A DNA stretch of 43,940 nucleotides, from IMG/VR virus record IMGVR_UViG_3300044707_000492, positions 1 through 43,940 of that record; one strand, written 5' to 3'. Below the pieces are notes generated by a model. That model was not told where the DNA came from, made no database searches, and worked only from the letters and a program-made list of their open reading frames with translations. Below, piece by piece: positions 14,730-22,250 of this stretch; position 1 is the stretch's first letter, and each line of letters begins with the position of its first letter. Position numbers and translations under genes: made by a program. This DNA comes from a virus.

Positions 14730-14930
14730 GTGCCGTTGGAAGTATTAGTCACTCAGGTTTGCACCACAGGATGCCCCCAGACCGTCCAGATTTCGCCCAC
14801 AGTGGCCGTCTATGCGGTTGCAGGTGAAATCTATCGACCGAGACCGCTTGCGGGCCTCCTGCGCAAAAATCGGCAGCCTCAGACGCTGCTCATTCTGACC
14901 CAGCCGGAGAAGCCAAAGGAAAAGAAATGA
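14730..14930 (+). CDS. Small basic hypothetical protein
   Basis: A 66-aa protein starting at GTG 14730 behind AGGTGA. The N-terminal half has two CxxxC-like cysteines (QVCTTGCPQ); the C-terminal end is Lys/Pro-rich (QPEKPKEKK). No family recognised. It overlaps the next gene by four bases (ATGA), so it belongs to the coupled cassette. Confidence 0.5.
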   Translation: MPLEVLVTQVCTTGCPQTVQISPTVAVYAVAGEIYRPRPLAGLLRKNRQPQTLLILTQPEKPKEKK

Positions 14931-15139
14931 ACAAACTCGTGCGATTCGTGCCGTTTGCACTGATCTGGCCCATTATCCAGTTGCTTGCTCCGGTCATTAT
15001 CAAGCTCGTCATTCCATTGATCTTGCAAAAGGTCAGGGATGCCGACGAGAAGGGTGAGATGGTGACAATCACGGACGATGAGATCAGCCGGTTCTTAAAG
15101 CGGCATGAGTCTCACCTGAAGGCGGTGTATCAACGATGA
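14927..15139 (+). CDS. Small membrane protein
   Basis: A 70-aa protein. A long hydrophobic N-terminal stretch (VPFALIWPIIQLLAPVIIK, LVIPLILQ) could form one or two membrane segments. A charged amphipathic C-terminal half follows (VRDADEKGE, DDEISRFLKRHESHLKAVYQ). It has four-base overlaps with both neighbours. Holin-like in size, but the assignment is only topological. Confidence 0.55.
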   Translation: MNKLVRFVPFALIWPIIQLLAPVIIKLVIPLILQKVRDADEKGEMVTITDDEISRFLKRHESHLKAVYQR

Positions 15140-15633
15140 TCAGCCTACTTGCAACAATCCTGCTGGCTCAATCATCCGTGCCCTCGGTGGTGGTACAACC
15201 ATCGACTGAGGAACGCGTGGTGTTCAGCCATCACGGGTTCACGTTCTTTGTGGGCAAACAGACAGGTCAGGTGGTGGTTCTTGGCGACGGCAACCCGACA
15301 CCGCCGCCAACTCCGCCACCTGTACCGCCTCCTGACAATAAGCCAGTAGTTAAGGATGTGGCTTGGTTCTCGCTGATCGTTGACCCATCAGACCCGGAAC
15401 AGGCGCAATGGCGAACAAACAGCGTAATGCGCGGCCTGCTGAAAGATGCAGGGGTACAGTTCCGAACGTATGCCGACACGGAAAGGGACATCGACCTTCT
15501 GAATTTTCGAGCAGACGTTTCCTCGACCGGATTGCCCACAGTGATTCTGCAAGACAAGAGCGGCAAGCTGGTGCAGGTCAAGAAAGTAACGTCGATTGAA
15601 GAACTCAAACTGATCGCAGCGGGGCTGAAATGA
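15136..15633 (+). CDS. Exported Trx-fold-like protein with Pro-rich linker
   Basis: A 165-aa protein. Residues 1-15 (ISLLATILLAQSS) look like a short signal peptide or anchor. Residues 52-66 form a PTPPPTPPPVPPP linker. The C-terminal domain (AWFSLIVDPSD..., AGVQFRTYADTERD, then STGLPTVILQDKSGKLV) resembles a thioredoxin/glutaredoxin fold with the conserved cis-Pro loop, but the redox CxxC is absent. It may be a periplasmic binding or chaperone module working with the peptidase encoded next, whose start overlaps by four bases. Confidence 0.55.
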   Translation: MISLLATILLAQSSVPSVVVQPSTEERVVFSHHGFTFFVGKQTGQVVVLGDGNPTPPPTPPPVPPPDNKPVVKDVAWFSLIVDPSDPEQAQWRTNSVMRGLLKDAGVQFRTYADTERDIDLLNFRADVSSTGLPTVILQDKSGKLVQVKKVTSIEELKLIAAGLK

Positions 15634-16436
15634 GCGACAATCCAGCCGGTTTAGAGCCTTGGGAACTGCCTGACGGTCAATCCGTCTTTCTGGGCAACCA
15701 AGAGCCGCCCGTCAGTCTGATCCTGCCCGTTCGTGGCGTGTTGCCAGACGTGCCCGAGCATAAATGGACAGAGTTTGACCTGCGAAAAGACACGTCTTAT
15801 CCGGTCAAGATCAAGAACCAAGGCTCTTACGGGGCCTGTAATGGCCACGCAGCAGCCTCTTCGCTGGAAGATGCCCGATACGTCGCAGGGCTTGGCTATG
15901 TGCCCCTATCCGCTTGGCTGGTTTACGCAGATCTTTGCAATGGTTTTGATCGTGGCAGTTCGATTGCTGAAGCCCTGACGCTGCTGCAAAAGAGCGGCAC
16001 TTGCGACGATGCACTGGTGCCACACGGGGTCATCAATCCCCGCCGAATCGATGCCGGTGCCAGAGAAAACGCCAAGCGATTCAAAATTGAAATCGGTTAC
16101 AGGCTGCAAAACTTCAACGATCTCTGCGTGGCCTGTCAGCTACGAATCCCGTTCAATTTCAGCGTGCCGGTCAATGCGGGCTTTAACATGCTCGATTCCG
16201 AAGGTGCGCCGCAGAATCGGGCAGGCTGGCACAATCACGCCGTATCAGGCGGATTTGCGATGAAGAAAAGCAAATCAGGCTGGCTCATCGGCATGAGAAA
16301 CAGTTGGGGTGAACAGTGGGGTAATCAGGGCTACTGCTGGATCGGTGAGCGTAACATCCGAGGCAGTGGTTTTGATGCTTACGGTGTGTTTGCGGCGGAA
16401 GTTGACCCAGCCAATCTTCCACCAGTCAGAATTTAA
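15630..16436 (+). CDS. C1A (papain-like) cysteine peptidase
   Basis: A 268-aa protein with an intact papain-type active site: oxyanion Gln and nucleophile Cys in IKNQGSYGACNGHA, His in GWHNHAVSGG, and Asn in MRNSWGEQWGNQGY. The order and spacing match peptidase family C1A. There is no evident propeptide or signal sequence. C1A enzymes cut proteins, not peptidoglycan. It sits after four membrane-type genes, where an endolysin is normally encoded, and no lysozyme or amidase was recognised in the window. It may be a lysis enzyme for a protein-rich envelope, or a virion-maturation or ejection protease. Confidence 0.85.
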   Translation: MSDNPAGLEPWELPDGQSVFLGNQEPPVSLILPVRGVLPDVPEHKWTEFDLRKDTSYPVKIKNQGSYGACNGHAAASSLEDARYVAGLGYVPLSAWLVYADLCNGFDRGSSIAEALTLLQKSGTCDDALVPHGVINPRRIDAGARENAKRFKIEIGYRLQNFNDLCVACQLRIPFNFSVPVNAGFNMLDSEGAPQNRAGWHNHAVSGGFAMKKSKSGWLIGMRNSWGEQWGNQGYCWIGERNIRGSGFDAYGVFAAEVDPANLPPVRI

Positions 16437-16448
16437 AGGAGAACGACG

Positions 16449-16559
16449 ATGGCAGGCAAGAAACCGGCTCCGAAGCAGGAAAAGGGCGAAACCAAGGCTC
16501 AGGAACGCAAAGAGCCCAAAAAGACTCAGAAGATGGAAAAGAAAAAAGGCTACTGCTGA
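16449..16559 (+). CDS. Very small Lys/Glu-rich protein
   Basis: A 36-aa protein with about a dozen Lys, several Glu and Pro, and a C-terminal GYC. The ATG at 16449 follows AAAGGAG with good spacing and lies directly after the peptidase gene, so translation is likely. The composition suggests an unstructured nucleic-acid- or protein-binding peptide; the only cysteine is the last residue. Confidence 0.55.
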   Translation: MAGKKPAPKQEKGETKAQERKEPKKTQKMEKKKGYC

Positions 16560-16596
16560 AACTTAATGCAGCCAGCACACTGGAAGGATTTGCACC

Positions 16597-17736
16597 ATGT
16601 TTAACAATAATCCGTTTGGTAATCAGCGGACGCTCAGGCCGATGGGTTTTCCCGGCATGATTTCAATGGGAGCGGCGAACTATCAGGAAGGATTTAGACC
16701 GCACAGCCCAAAACAGTACGCAGGCATGAGGTCATCTCTTCCAAATGTAAGCGCCAATCCGTTGGCGGCGTCTGGTTTGTACTCGCCTAAGCAGGCGTTT
16801 CGGCCAAACACGCCACAGTCCACCTATCAGGGCGGCATGGACAACATACTTTCCCGGCAGATGTATCGTAACAATCAACCTGAACCGGCGAGAGCAGCCC
16901 AGCCATCGCCAATGGATCAGATGCAAGGCATGGTCAATCGCTTGCGGCCCAATCAGGATCTTATGAATAACCTGAATGCCCGCATGACCCAGACGCTCAA
17001 TCGTCCGGTTGATCGCATGAGGAACGATGCGGCGGGCGTTTCCAACGCAATCAATCCGGCCATGCTCAACCCGGCCAACCCGAACAGTTTTGTGCCAAGC
17101 GGCCAGAATAGCGGCGGTCTGTTGCCACGTCAGAATACTCAGATGGCCAGAAACGTGATGATGGGTCAGTCCCCGACCGCTGACACCAGCATGAGGGCAC
17201 TGAACATCCCCGGTATGCGAATGGAAGGTAATCGTATGGTCAGGATGAATCCATACGAATCCAGAGGCGTTATGCCTAATTCCATGAACCAGACTCAGGC
17301 GGCACTGGCTTATGACAACCCTGATGATTTCCGGGTTGCCACGGGCGGCAAGCCAATGGTTCCGTATGCTGGCAGATCGGTTGCCGCCAATGCTCCGCTC
17401 GAGGGCAGTGCCAATCTCCAGCCCGGACAACTGACCAGAGCCGACTGGGGCGCACGGGCAGAGCGGCAGGCGATGCGGCGTGCCTATATGGGCGGCGGTC
17501 GAAGCTCCGCCGGTTTCAATCAGTTCATGCAGAACTACCTTGCTCGCAAGCAAGGGCCAGCCAACAGCATGGGAGTGGCATCAGTGACCGGAATGGGCGT
17601 GTCAGCGGCCAGTCGAGGGGTGATGCCAAATCAATCAAATGCACCGGCTCCACAAATACCGATTGCAGTACCGTCACAATTCATGCAAAAGCGCGGTTAC
17701 TGGCCAGATGATGTCAGTAATCGGTTTTATAACTAA
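16597..17736 (+). CDS. Met/Asn/Gln/Arg-rich low-complexity structural protein
   Basis: A 379-aa protein, unrecognised. The composition is strongly biased to Asn, Met, Gln, Pro, Gly and Arg with few acidic residues (MDQMQGMVNRLRPNQ, RMEGNRMVRMNPYESRGVMP). It has no predicted membrane segments. Such flexible proteins can be internal virion or head-decorating components. The gene precedes the frameshift pair and lies before scaffold and capsid. The ATG follows AAGGA. The role is inferred from position. Confidence 0.6.
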   Translation: MFNNNPFGNQRTLRPMGFPGMISMGAANYQEGFRPHSPKQYAGMRSSLPNVSANPLAASGLYSPKQAFRPNTPQSTYQGGMDNILSRQMYRNNQPEPARAAQPSPMDQMQGMVNRLRPNQDLMNNLNARMTQTLNRPVDRMRNDAAGVSNAINPAMLNPANPNSFVPSGQNSGGLLPRQNTQMARNVMMGQSPTADTSMRALNIPGMRMEGNRMVRMNPYESRGVMPNSMNQTQAALAYDNPDDFRVATGGKPMVPYAGRSVAANAPLEGSANLQPGQLTRADWGARAERQAMRRAYMGGGRSSAGFNQFMQNYLARKQGPANSMGVASVTGMGVSAASRGVMPNQSNAPAPQIPIAVPSQFMQKRGYWPDDVSNRFYN

Positions 17737-17771
17737 CTTGCCATTTGATCGCTTGTTAAGGAGAACATAAC

Positions 17772-18704
17772 GTGCTTTTCAAATTCTTCAAGGCAACAGC
17801 TAAGCCAGCCCCTGCCAAGCCAGCCGCCAAACCCGCCGTTAAGTCTGCCCCACGGGTCAGCGAGCGGTACGGGGTATTTGCCAGCGATCAAGGCGGCGAA
17901 TACATGGTATCGCCGAAAAAGAAGCGATTTCTTGTCAAAAGCGATGACAACAACTTCTATGTCGAGACTGACACGGGCACTCAGAAACGCTACACAAAGG
18001 TTCCTGAAGGCCATTTCAAAAAGCAGGAAACGGCATTTGACAAGTACACTGGCAAAACAGAAGTTGTCAGGGACTACGACTCGCCTGAGCAGTACGCCGC
18101 CGCTTTAGTTTCTCGGAGCGGTTATTCTCTGAGAAAGCAGCAGACGGAAGTGTACGGCGATCCAATAATGGATACCGTCAACAAGAAAACCGGCAAGGAA
18201 TATGGCGGCAGGATGTACCATGCCCCGGTCGAGCCACGATCCCGGACAATGGTACAGGCTGATAATTACAGGAAAACTGAGGATCAGATTCATGCTTACA
18301 TGAACGATCCGGTGCTTAAAGAGAAATCCAGAGCGGCCTCTGCGCCTCCCCCGCCGCCATCTCCGCCGCCTGTAAACGACCCGGCAAATTTCACTGCATT
18401 CAAGGTAAACACAAAAAAGCCAAAGGCTCCCACAGTCGATCCAAACTACAAGCTACCGGTAAATGATCCGGCTAACTTTGGGGCATTCAGGGTAAGCACC
18501 AAGGCAAGTAAGCCTACGCCCAGCAGTCAGTCAAAACCAATTTCCTACAACCCGGATGTCTGGAAGAATTTCAATCAGCCCAGACCAGATCCTGTAGTGG
18601 ATACCGCAACTCAGGAAGTTAAACCTGAGCCTGAAGCCGTTGTAAAAACCCCCAAGCCAAAGAAAAAGAAGGCCACGGTCAATTCGGGAAAAGCCAAGTC
18701 CTGA
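17772..18704 (+). CDS. Structural-type protein, zero-frame product of a -1 frameshift pair
   Basis: A 310-aa protein starting at GTG 17772 behind AAGGAG. After an Ala/Pro/Lys-rich leader, residues about 33-150 form a domain with SERYGVFASDQGGEYMVSP and YTKVPEGHFKKQ. Two similar linkers follow (VNDPANFTAFKVNTKK, VNDPANFGAFRVSTK), then a Pro/Lys-rich end. The stop (18702-18704) comes three codons after the slippery heptamer at 18686. Below it an open frame of 1163 codons continues in -1 with the same Pro/Glu-rich composition, so this is probably the short form of a two-product gene. Confidence 0.75.
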   Translation: MLFKFFKATAKPAPAKPAAKPAVKSAPRVSERYGVFASDQGGEYMVSPKKKRFLVKSDDNNFYVETDTGTQKRYTKVPEGHFKKQETAFDKYTGKTEVVRDYDSPEQYAAALVSRSGYSLRKQQTEVYGDPIMDTVNKKTGKEYGGRMYHAPVEPRSRTMVQADNYRKTEDQIHAYMNDPVLKEKSRAASAPPPPPSPPPVNDPANFTAFKVNTKKPKAPTVDPNYKLPVNDPANFGAFRVSTKASKPTPSSQSKPISYNPDVWKNFNQPRPDPVVDTATQEVKPEPEAVVKTPKPKKKKATVNSGKAKS

Positions 18705-18725
18705 CGCCCGAGGCCAGTGCGTCAG
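18686..18725 (+). promoter_or_regulatory. Programmed -1 ribosomal frameshift signal
   Basis: Slippery heptamer G-GGA-AAA (18686-18692) in the zero frame, an 8-nt spacer, then a hairpin of CTGACGC (18701-18707) with GCGTCAG (18719-18725) and an 11-nt loop. Heptamer type, frame register, spacer and stem all match the canonical -1 signal. The lambda G/GT site uses the near-identical GGGAAAG. Confidence 0.85.
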
Positions 18726-21700
18726 TTGTCCCAGAGGCCGCTCCTGAAGTCGTAACAGAGCCTCCAAAGGTTGAGCCTCCAGAAGTAGAGATTCCAAAGG
18801 GTAAAAAGCGGAGAATAAGCCAAGCCTTCGCAAGCAAAATCGAAGCGATTGCAAGGGGCGATGTAGATTACGGCAACGAGCAACGCTTTAAGAGGGGCGG
18901 CAACTACACAATCACGCCCGATGTGGTGACAAAGGCGATTGATCTGCCGGACGCCCTTCAGTCAACCTATGCGCGTGCCCTCTCTGGCATTGGCTTGGTG
19001 CAGGCGTTCGGTAAGGATACGCCGATTGAATCACTCAGGCAGTACAAGGGCAAGTCTGGCACAAGCGTTTACGACTGGCTCAAGGCCAGCACGAAAGACG
19101 AAAAGGAGTTTACCAAGTTTGAAAAAGTAGGCGATCTGCTGAGAAAACAGCGGGGAGGCGATCTGACCAAGCCTGACATCACGGTTGACCCTGATACTGG
19201 GCTTGTTCCGGCCCCGATAGAAGATGAGTTGATCAGTAATCTTCGTGGCGACGCTGATCTGCTGGGCATACGTCAGGAGTATCAGGACGCCGCCGAATTT
19301 GGTCAGGGCCTGCTGAAGATGCGTCAGGCGATCAAGGCGTCAGATGACAATGGTGGAAGCGATGCAGAGCATTCTGCCATTCTGGATCGGGCGTTCTCGC
19401 ATTCCGGCTTCCAGAACCTGATGAAAAAACATGGAGTCGATGAAGGTCAGATCCGGGACGCTCTGAGCAAGTGGCAATCCAATCGGGCAGCTAAAAATCA
19501 AACGCATAAGGATCTGTTTGCGGAGCTAAGTAAGAAGTCGGTTGATTACCGGAAACTGACAGCCAACCTTAAAGCCAACGAAAAGGCCGATCCCAGCGGA
19601 TTTGGCGATGCTGCCCGGACAGCCAATGAAGTGACCGGCGAGCTAGAGTATGGCGTGGGCGGTCAGATTGCAGGCCGGATCACGGATAAGGATTTCCAAA
19701 ATCCAGAAAAGCAAAAGGTGGATGCGTGGTCTGGCGTCAATGAAGCGTTTGACACGACCGACGAAGAGGCGATAGCTCTCGCATCAGCTTTGAACCTTGA
19801 CACAAAGGATAAAACCACACAGCAGATCCGTGACATGGTGTTTGGCAGGATTTCGACTTCGACAAAAGGCATCAGGAATGTAGTGCCAGCGAACACCACG
19901 GCGGAAGGCAAGGTTTTCGATAGCGTCAGGGGGTTCGCAGAGCAAACGCCAAGTCTGGCGGCTCAGGATAATCTGGAGTTAAGCCCGGAATATCTGGATG
20001 AGATGGCGGATATTGACGCTATGGAAATGGACGCACAGACGGTAGCGTTCAATATTAAGCACGGAGCCAGACCTTTTGAATTTCGAGATGCACAGGACGT
20101 TCCGAGGCTGAGGGAAAACCTCAAGCGGTATTTCCTAGACGATGACTCGCTCTACGACGCTATGGCGGGCGAATCCACTTTCCTGACGACAAGAGAACTC
20201 GAAGAAAGAATAGCGGAAAAGTCAACGCCCTACGAGATGTCGGCTGATCAGGCATCGCTGGAAAACTACAGCACGGAGGATAGAGAGTCTGGCAGGGCCG
20301 TGAGCATCGAGGATCTGGCCAGCAGCGAGTCAGAAATCGGTCGAAAGATGTATTTCACATCAGCCGACAGAAAGAATATCGAGTTTCTGGAAAGCAATAT
20401 CAGGGACTTTGACGAGCTAAACCGCAAAGCATACGAAGAAGCCATCAACCAGAAAGTTGACGATTGGTTCAGCGATCCACAGAACTTGGAGTATTTGAGG
20501 CAAAACAAGCCTCAGTTGGAACAGGTTCGTGCAAAGATCATGCTGAGTTACCTTGATGATCTGTTTGCGAACGATGCGATCAGCAAAACAGGCTCGCCAT
20601 TTGCCCGCAAGGCTGTATTTATCGATCCAAAGGACAGGACGATCAAGGTTGGCGACATAGACAGGGTACAGCTTGGCAAAGGCTCCGACGAAGAGCATCC
20701 CCGTGTTACAGCCGCCAAGATGGCAAAACAGTGGCAATCGTACATTGAGGAAATCGAGGCCAAACGGACTGAGAGCGGCGATCTGAATTACGGAAACACC
20801 CAGATCGCTCGCCGCCTGTACGATTCCTACAATGGCCAGAATCTCCAGTTTCAGGTCGTTGGAATTGAAAGGCTCAAGACGGAAATTGACGCTATTGAGA
20901 AGGCTCTGGCCAACCCAAGCCTGCCGGTAACGTCCGGTCTGGAAAAGATGCTCGCCAATCAAAAACGGCAACTTCAGCAGGCGGAAGCGAAGCTAAATAT
21001 AGAGTTTCCGGATTATGACCGCCGTAGCACCGCCCTGACCCCGGAAGAACTGGCCGCACAGTCCCAGTATGCCGCTGAAATTGGCGATGGCGAGACGATT
21101 ACAGAGTTCCCGGTCGATGCGTCGGTTTATCTGTCAGCGGCCCCAACGCACACTACGGCGGCTCCAGAAGGCTTGCAGAACGCTTATAGGGATTGGAGCG
21201 GTTATCAGCAAGAAATTGACATGGCTGAGGACAGTCCCGATCTGATTACAAGGTATAATGAGCTTGGCAATATCATGCAGGGCCGGAGCGATGCTTTTGT
21301 CTCGATGCTGGAGACGGTTCCATCGTCGCCGGGCCGGAAGCTGGATGTATCGCAGGAGCGAATGATAGGTCGGTTTGAATCACCCGAGCCGTCCCAGAAG
21401 GTCACGGTCAGAAACTACCGGATGGAAGAGGACGTACTGGCGACGGCTGAAAAGTACCGCCGTACTTCCGGCCAGAAAGAGGTTCACGTCCTGTTTGATA
21501 TTGATGATCAAAAAACGCTTGTCGGCCATGACTACGGCGACGGCTCTTACGCTACGCAAGTGGTCACGATCCCCCTTGAAGAGAGAAGCCTCAAAAACGA
21601 CTTGCCTTACATTCAGGAAATGGCCAATCAAGCCGGTCTCACCGGATTCAGCGTGAACCTGAAAACAAACGAACTGGAGATTTACTATGTCGGAGACAGA

Positions 21701-22183
21701 ACCCCAGAAAGCATCGAACGATGGACAGCAGGAGTCGCCGGTTTCCATAACGGACTACTTCGAGAAAAAAGTGTCAGAACTGATAGAGACGATGGAAAAG
21801 CAGTCAGGACAGAAAGTTATAAGAAGAGAATCCAGACGCTCGGGCCAGAATCAAAGTGGGCAACCGAAGAACTCGGCAACTATTTATTTGGTGCCTCCGA
21901 ATCCGGCACAGTCCCCGGAATCGCCGAATGGGCAGGAGCCGACACCATAAACCCACTGAAATACAACCCGTATTCCTTTGGCGATGTAACCGACCGTTCC
22001 GCCGCCATCGGTGCCGGGATGTTGCCTTCCGATTTCCAGTCCGGGTTGCCTGACTACCTGAGAACGGGCGATCCGGCTCTGGATCAGATTGCATACGAAC
22101 TACTCAGCCAGCAGACAGGCTCGACTCCGCAAGCCAATACCAGCGCTCGCTTGAATAAGGGACTCAGAGTAAAACGTCGTTGA
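18692..22183 (+). CDS. Large virion-type protein reached by -1 frameshift (C-terminal part of fusion)
   Basis: An open frame of 1163 codons counted from the first codon after the slip. The frame is open back to 18635 but has no ATG; the first GTG is 18923 without a ribosome-binding site. Read as a fusion with the upstream 307 codons it gives about 1470 aa. After a Pro/Glu linker comes RFKRGGNYTITPDVV, echoing GGEYMVSP of the upstream domain, then a long charged helical region (about 18.95-21.0 kb) and a C-terminal mixed part. No enzymatic motif was seen. It may be an internal or ejected head protein. The 3' end overlaps a second frame (21687-21950). Confidence 0.7.
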   Translation, partial: SQVLTPEASASVVPEAAPEVVTEPPKVEPPEVEIPKGKKRRISQAFASKIEAIARGDVDYGNEQRFKRGGNYTITPDVVTKAIDLPDALQSTYARALSGIGLVQAFGKDTPIESLRQYKGKSGTSVYDWLKASTKDEKEFTKFEKVGDLLRKQRGGDLTKPDITVDPDTGLVPAPIEDELISNLRGDADLLGIRQEYQDAAEFGQGLLKMRQAIKASDDNGGSDAEHSAILDRAFSHSGFQNLMKKHGVDEGQIRDALSKWQSNRAAKNQTHKDLFAELSKKSVDYRKLTANLKANEKADPSGFGDAARTANEVTGELEYGVGGQIAGRITDKDFQNPEKQKVDAWSGVNEAFDTTDEEAIALASALNLDTKDKTTQQIRDMVFGRISTSTKGIRNVVPANTTAEGKVFDSVRGFAEQTPSLAAQDNLELSPEYLDEMADIDAMEMDAQTVAFNIKHGARPFEFRDAQDVPRLRENLKRYFLDDDSLYDAMAGESTFLTTRELEERIAEKSTPYEMSADQASLENYSTEDRESGRAVSIEDLASSESEIGRKMYFTSADRKNIEFLESNIRDFDELNRKAYEEAINQKVDDWFSDPQNLEYLRQNKPQLEQVRAKIMLSYLDDLFANDAISKTGSPFARKAVFIDPKDRTIKVGDIDRVQLGKGSDEEHPRVTAAKMAKQWQSYIEEIEAKRTESGDLNYGNTQIARRLYDSYNGQNLQFQVVGIERLKTEIDAIEKALANPSLPVTSGLEKMLANQKRQLQQAEAKLNIEFPDYDRRSTALTPEELAAQSQYAAEIGDGETITEFPVDASVYLSAAPTHTTAAPEGLQNAYRDWSGYQQEIDMAEDSPDLITRYNELGNIMQGRSDAFVSMLETVPSSPGRKLDVSQERMIGRFESPEPSQKVTVRNYRMEEDVLATAEKYRRTSGQKEVHVLFDIDDQKTLVGHDYGDGSYATQVVTIPLEERSLKNDLPYIQEMANQAGLTGFSVNLKTNELEIYYVGDRTPESIERWTAGVAGFHNGLLREKSVRTDRDDGKAVRTESYKKRIQTLGPESKWATEELGNYLFGASESGTVPGIAEWAGADTINPLKYNPYSFGDVTDRSAAIGAGMLPSDFQSGLPDYLRTGDPALDQIAYELLSQQTGSTPQANTSARLNKGLRVKRR
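21687..21950 (+). CDS. Nested overlapping gene candidate
   Basis: An 87-aa frame wholly inside the 3' part of the large gene. The ATG at 21687 has GGAG seven bases upstream. The product is coherent: a polar N-terminus (MSETEPQKASNDGQQ), a helix suited to coiled coil (DYFEKKVSELIETMEKQSG), a basic patch and a Pro/Asn-rich tail. Codon choice here looks like the rest of the phage, while the enclosing frame becomes rich in AGA, CGA, CTA and GGA codons over the same bases. It resembles nested phage genes such as Rz1, but the function is unknown. Confidence 0.5.
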   Translation: MSETEPQKASNDGQQESPVSITDYFEKKVSELIETMEKQSGQKVIRRESRRSGQNQSGQPKNSATIYLVPPNPAQSPESPNGQEPTP

Positions 22184-22208
22184 CTGTACTGAACGTAATC
22201 GCTATCAT
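22180..22208 (+). promoter_or_regulatory. Sigma70-type promoter upstream of scaffold/capsid genes
   Basis: TTGACT (22180-22185), 17-bp spacer, TATCAT (22203-22208): five of six in both boxes. It lies 43 bp before the scaffold ATG. The inverted repeat TGTACTG (22185-22191) and CAGTACA (22211-22217) brackets the -10 box, and CATTACAGTA (22206-22215) matches ten bases of the operator at 35053. Confidence 0.55.
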
Positions 22209-22250
22209 TACAGTACACACAGTTTTACAGGAATTTGGAGAGTCCTACGC

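Noticed and set aside
16732-17553. Long minus-strand frame (273 codons) opposite the Met/Asn-rich gene
   Set aside because: It is the reverse shadow of a biased-composition gene, with no ribosome-binding site; His/Ile-rich content arises from the complement of Met/Asn/Gln codons.
18635-18923. Frame break at 18.7 kb as a plain sequencing or mutational frameshift
   Set aside because: Not excluded, but the exact heptamer register, spacer length and perfect hairpin make a programmed site the better reading.
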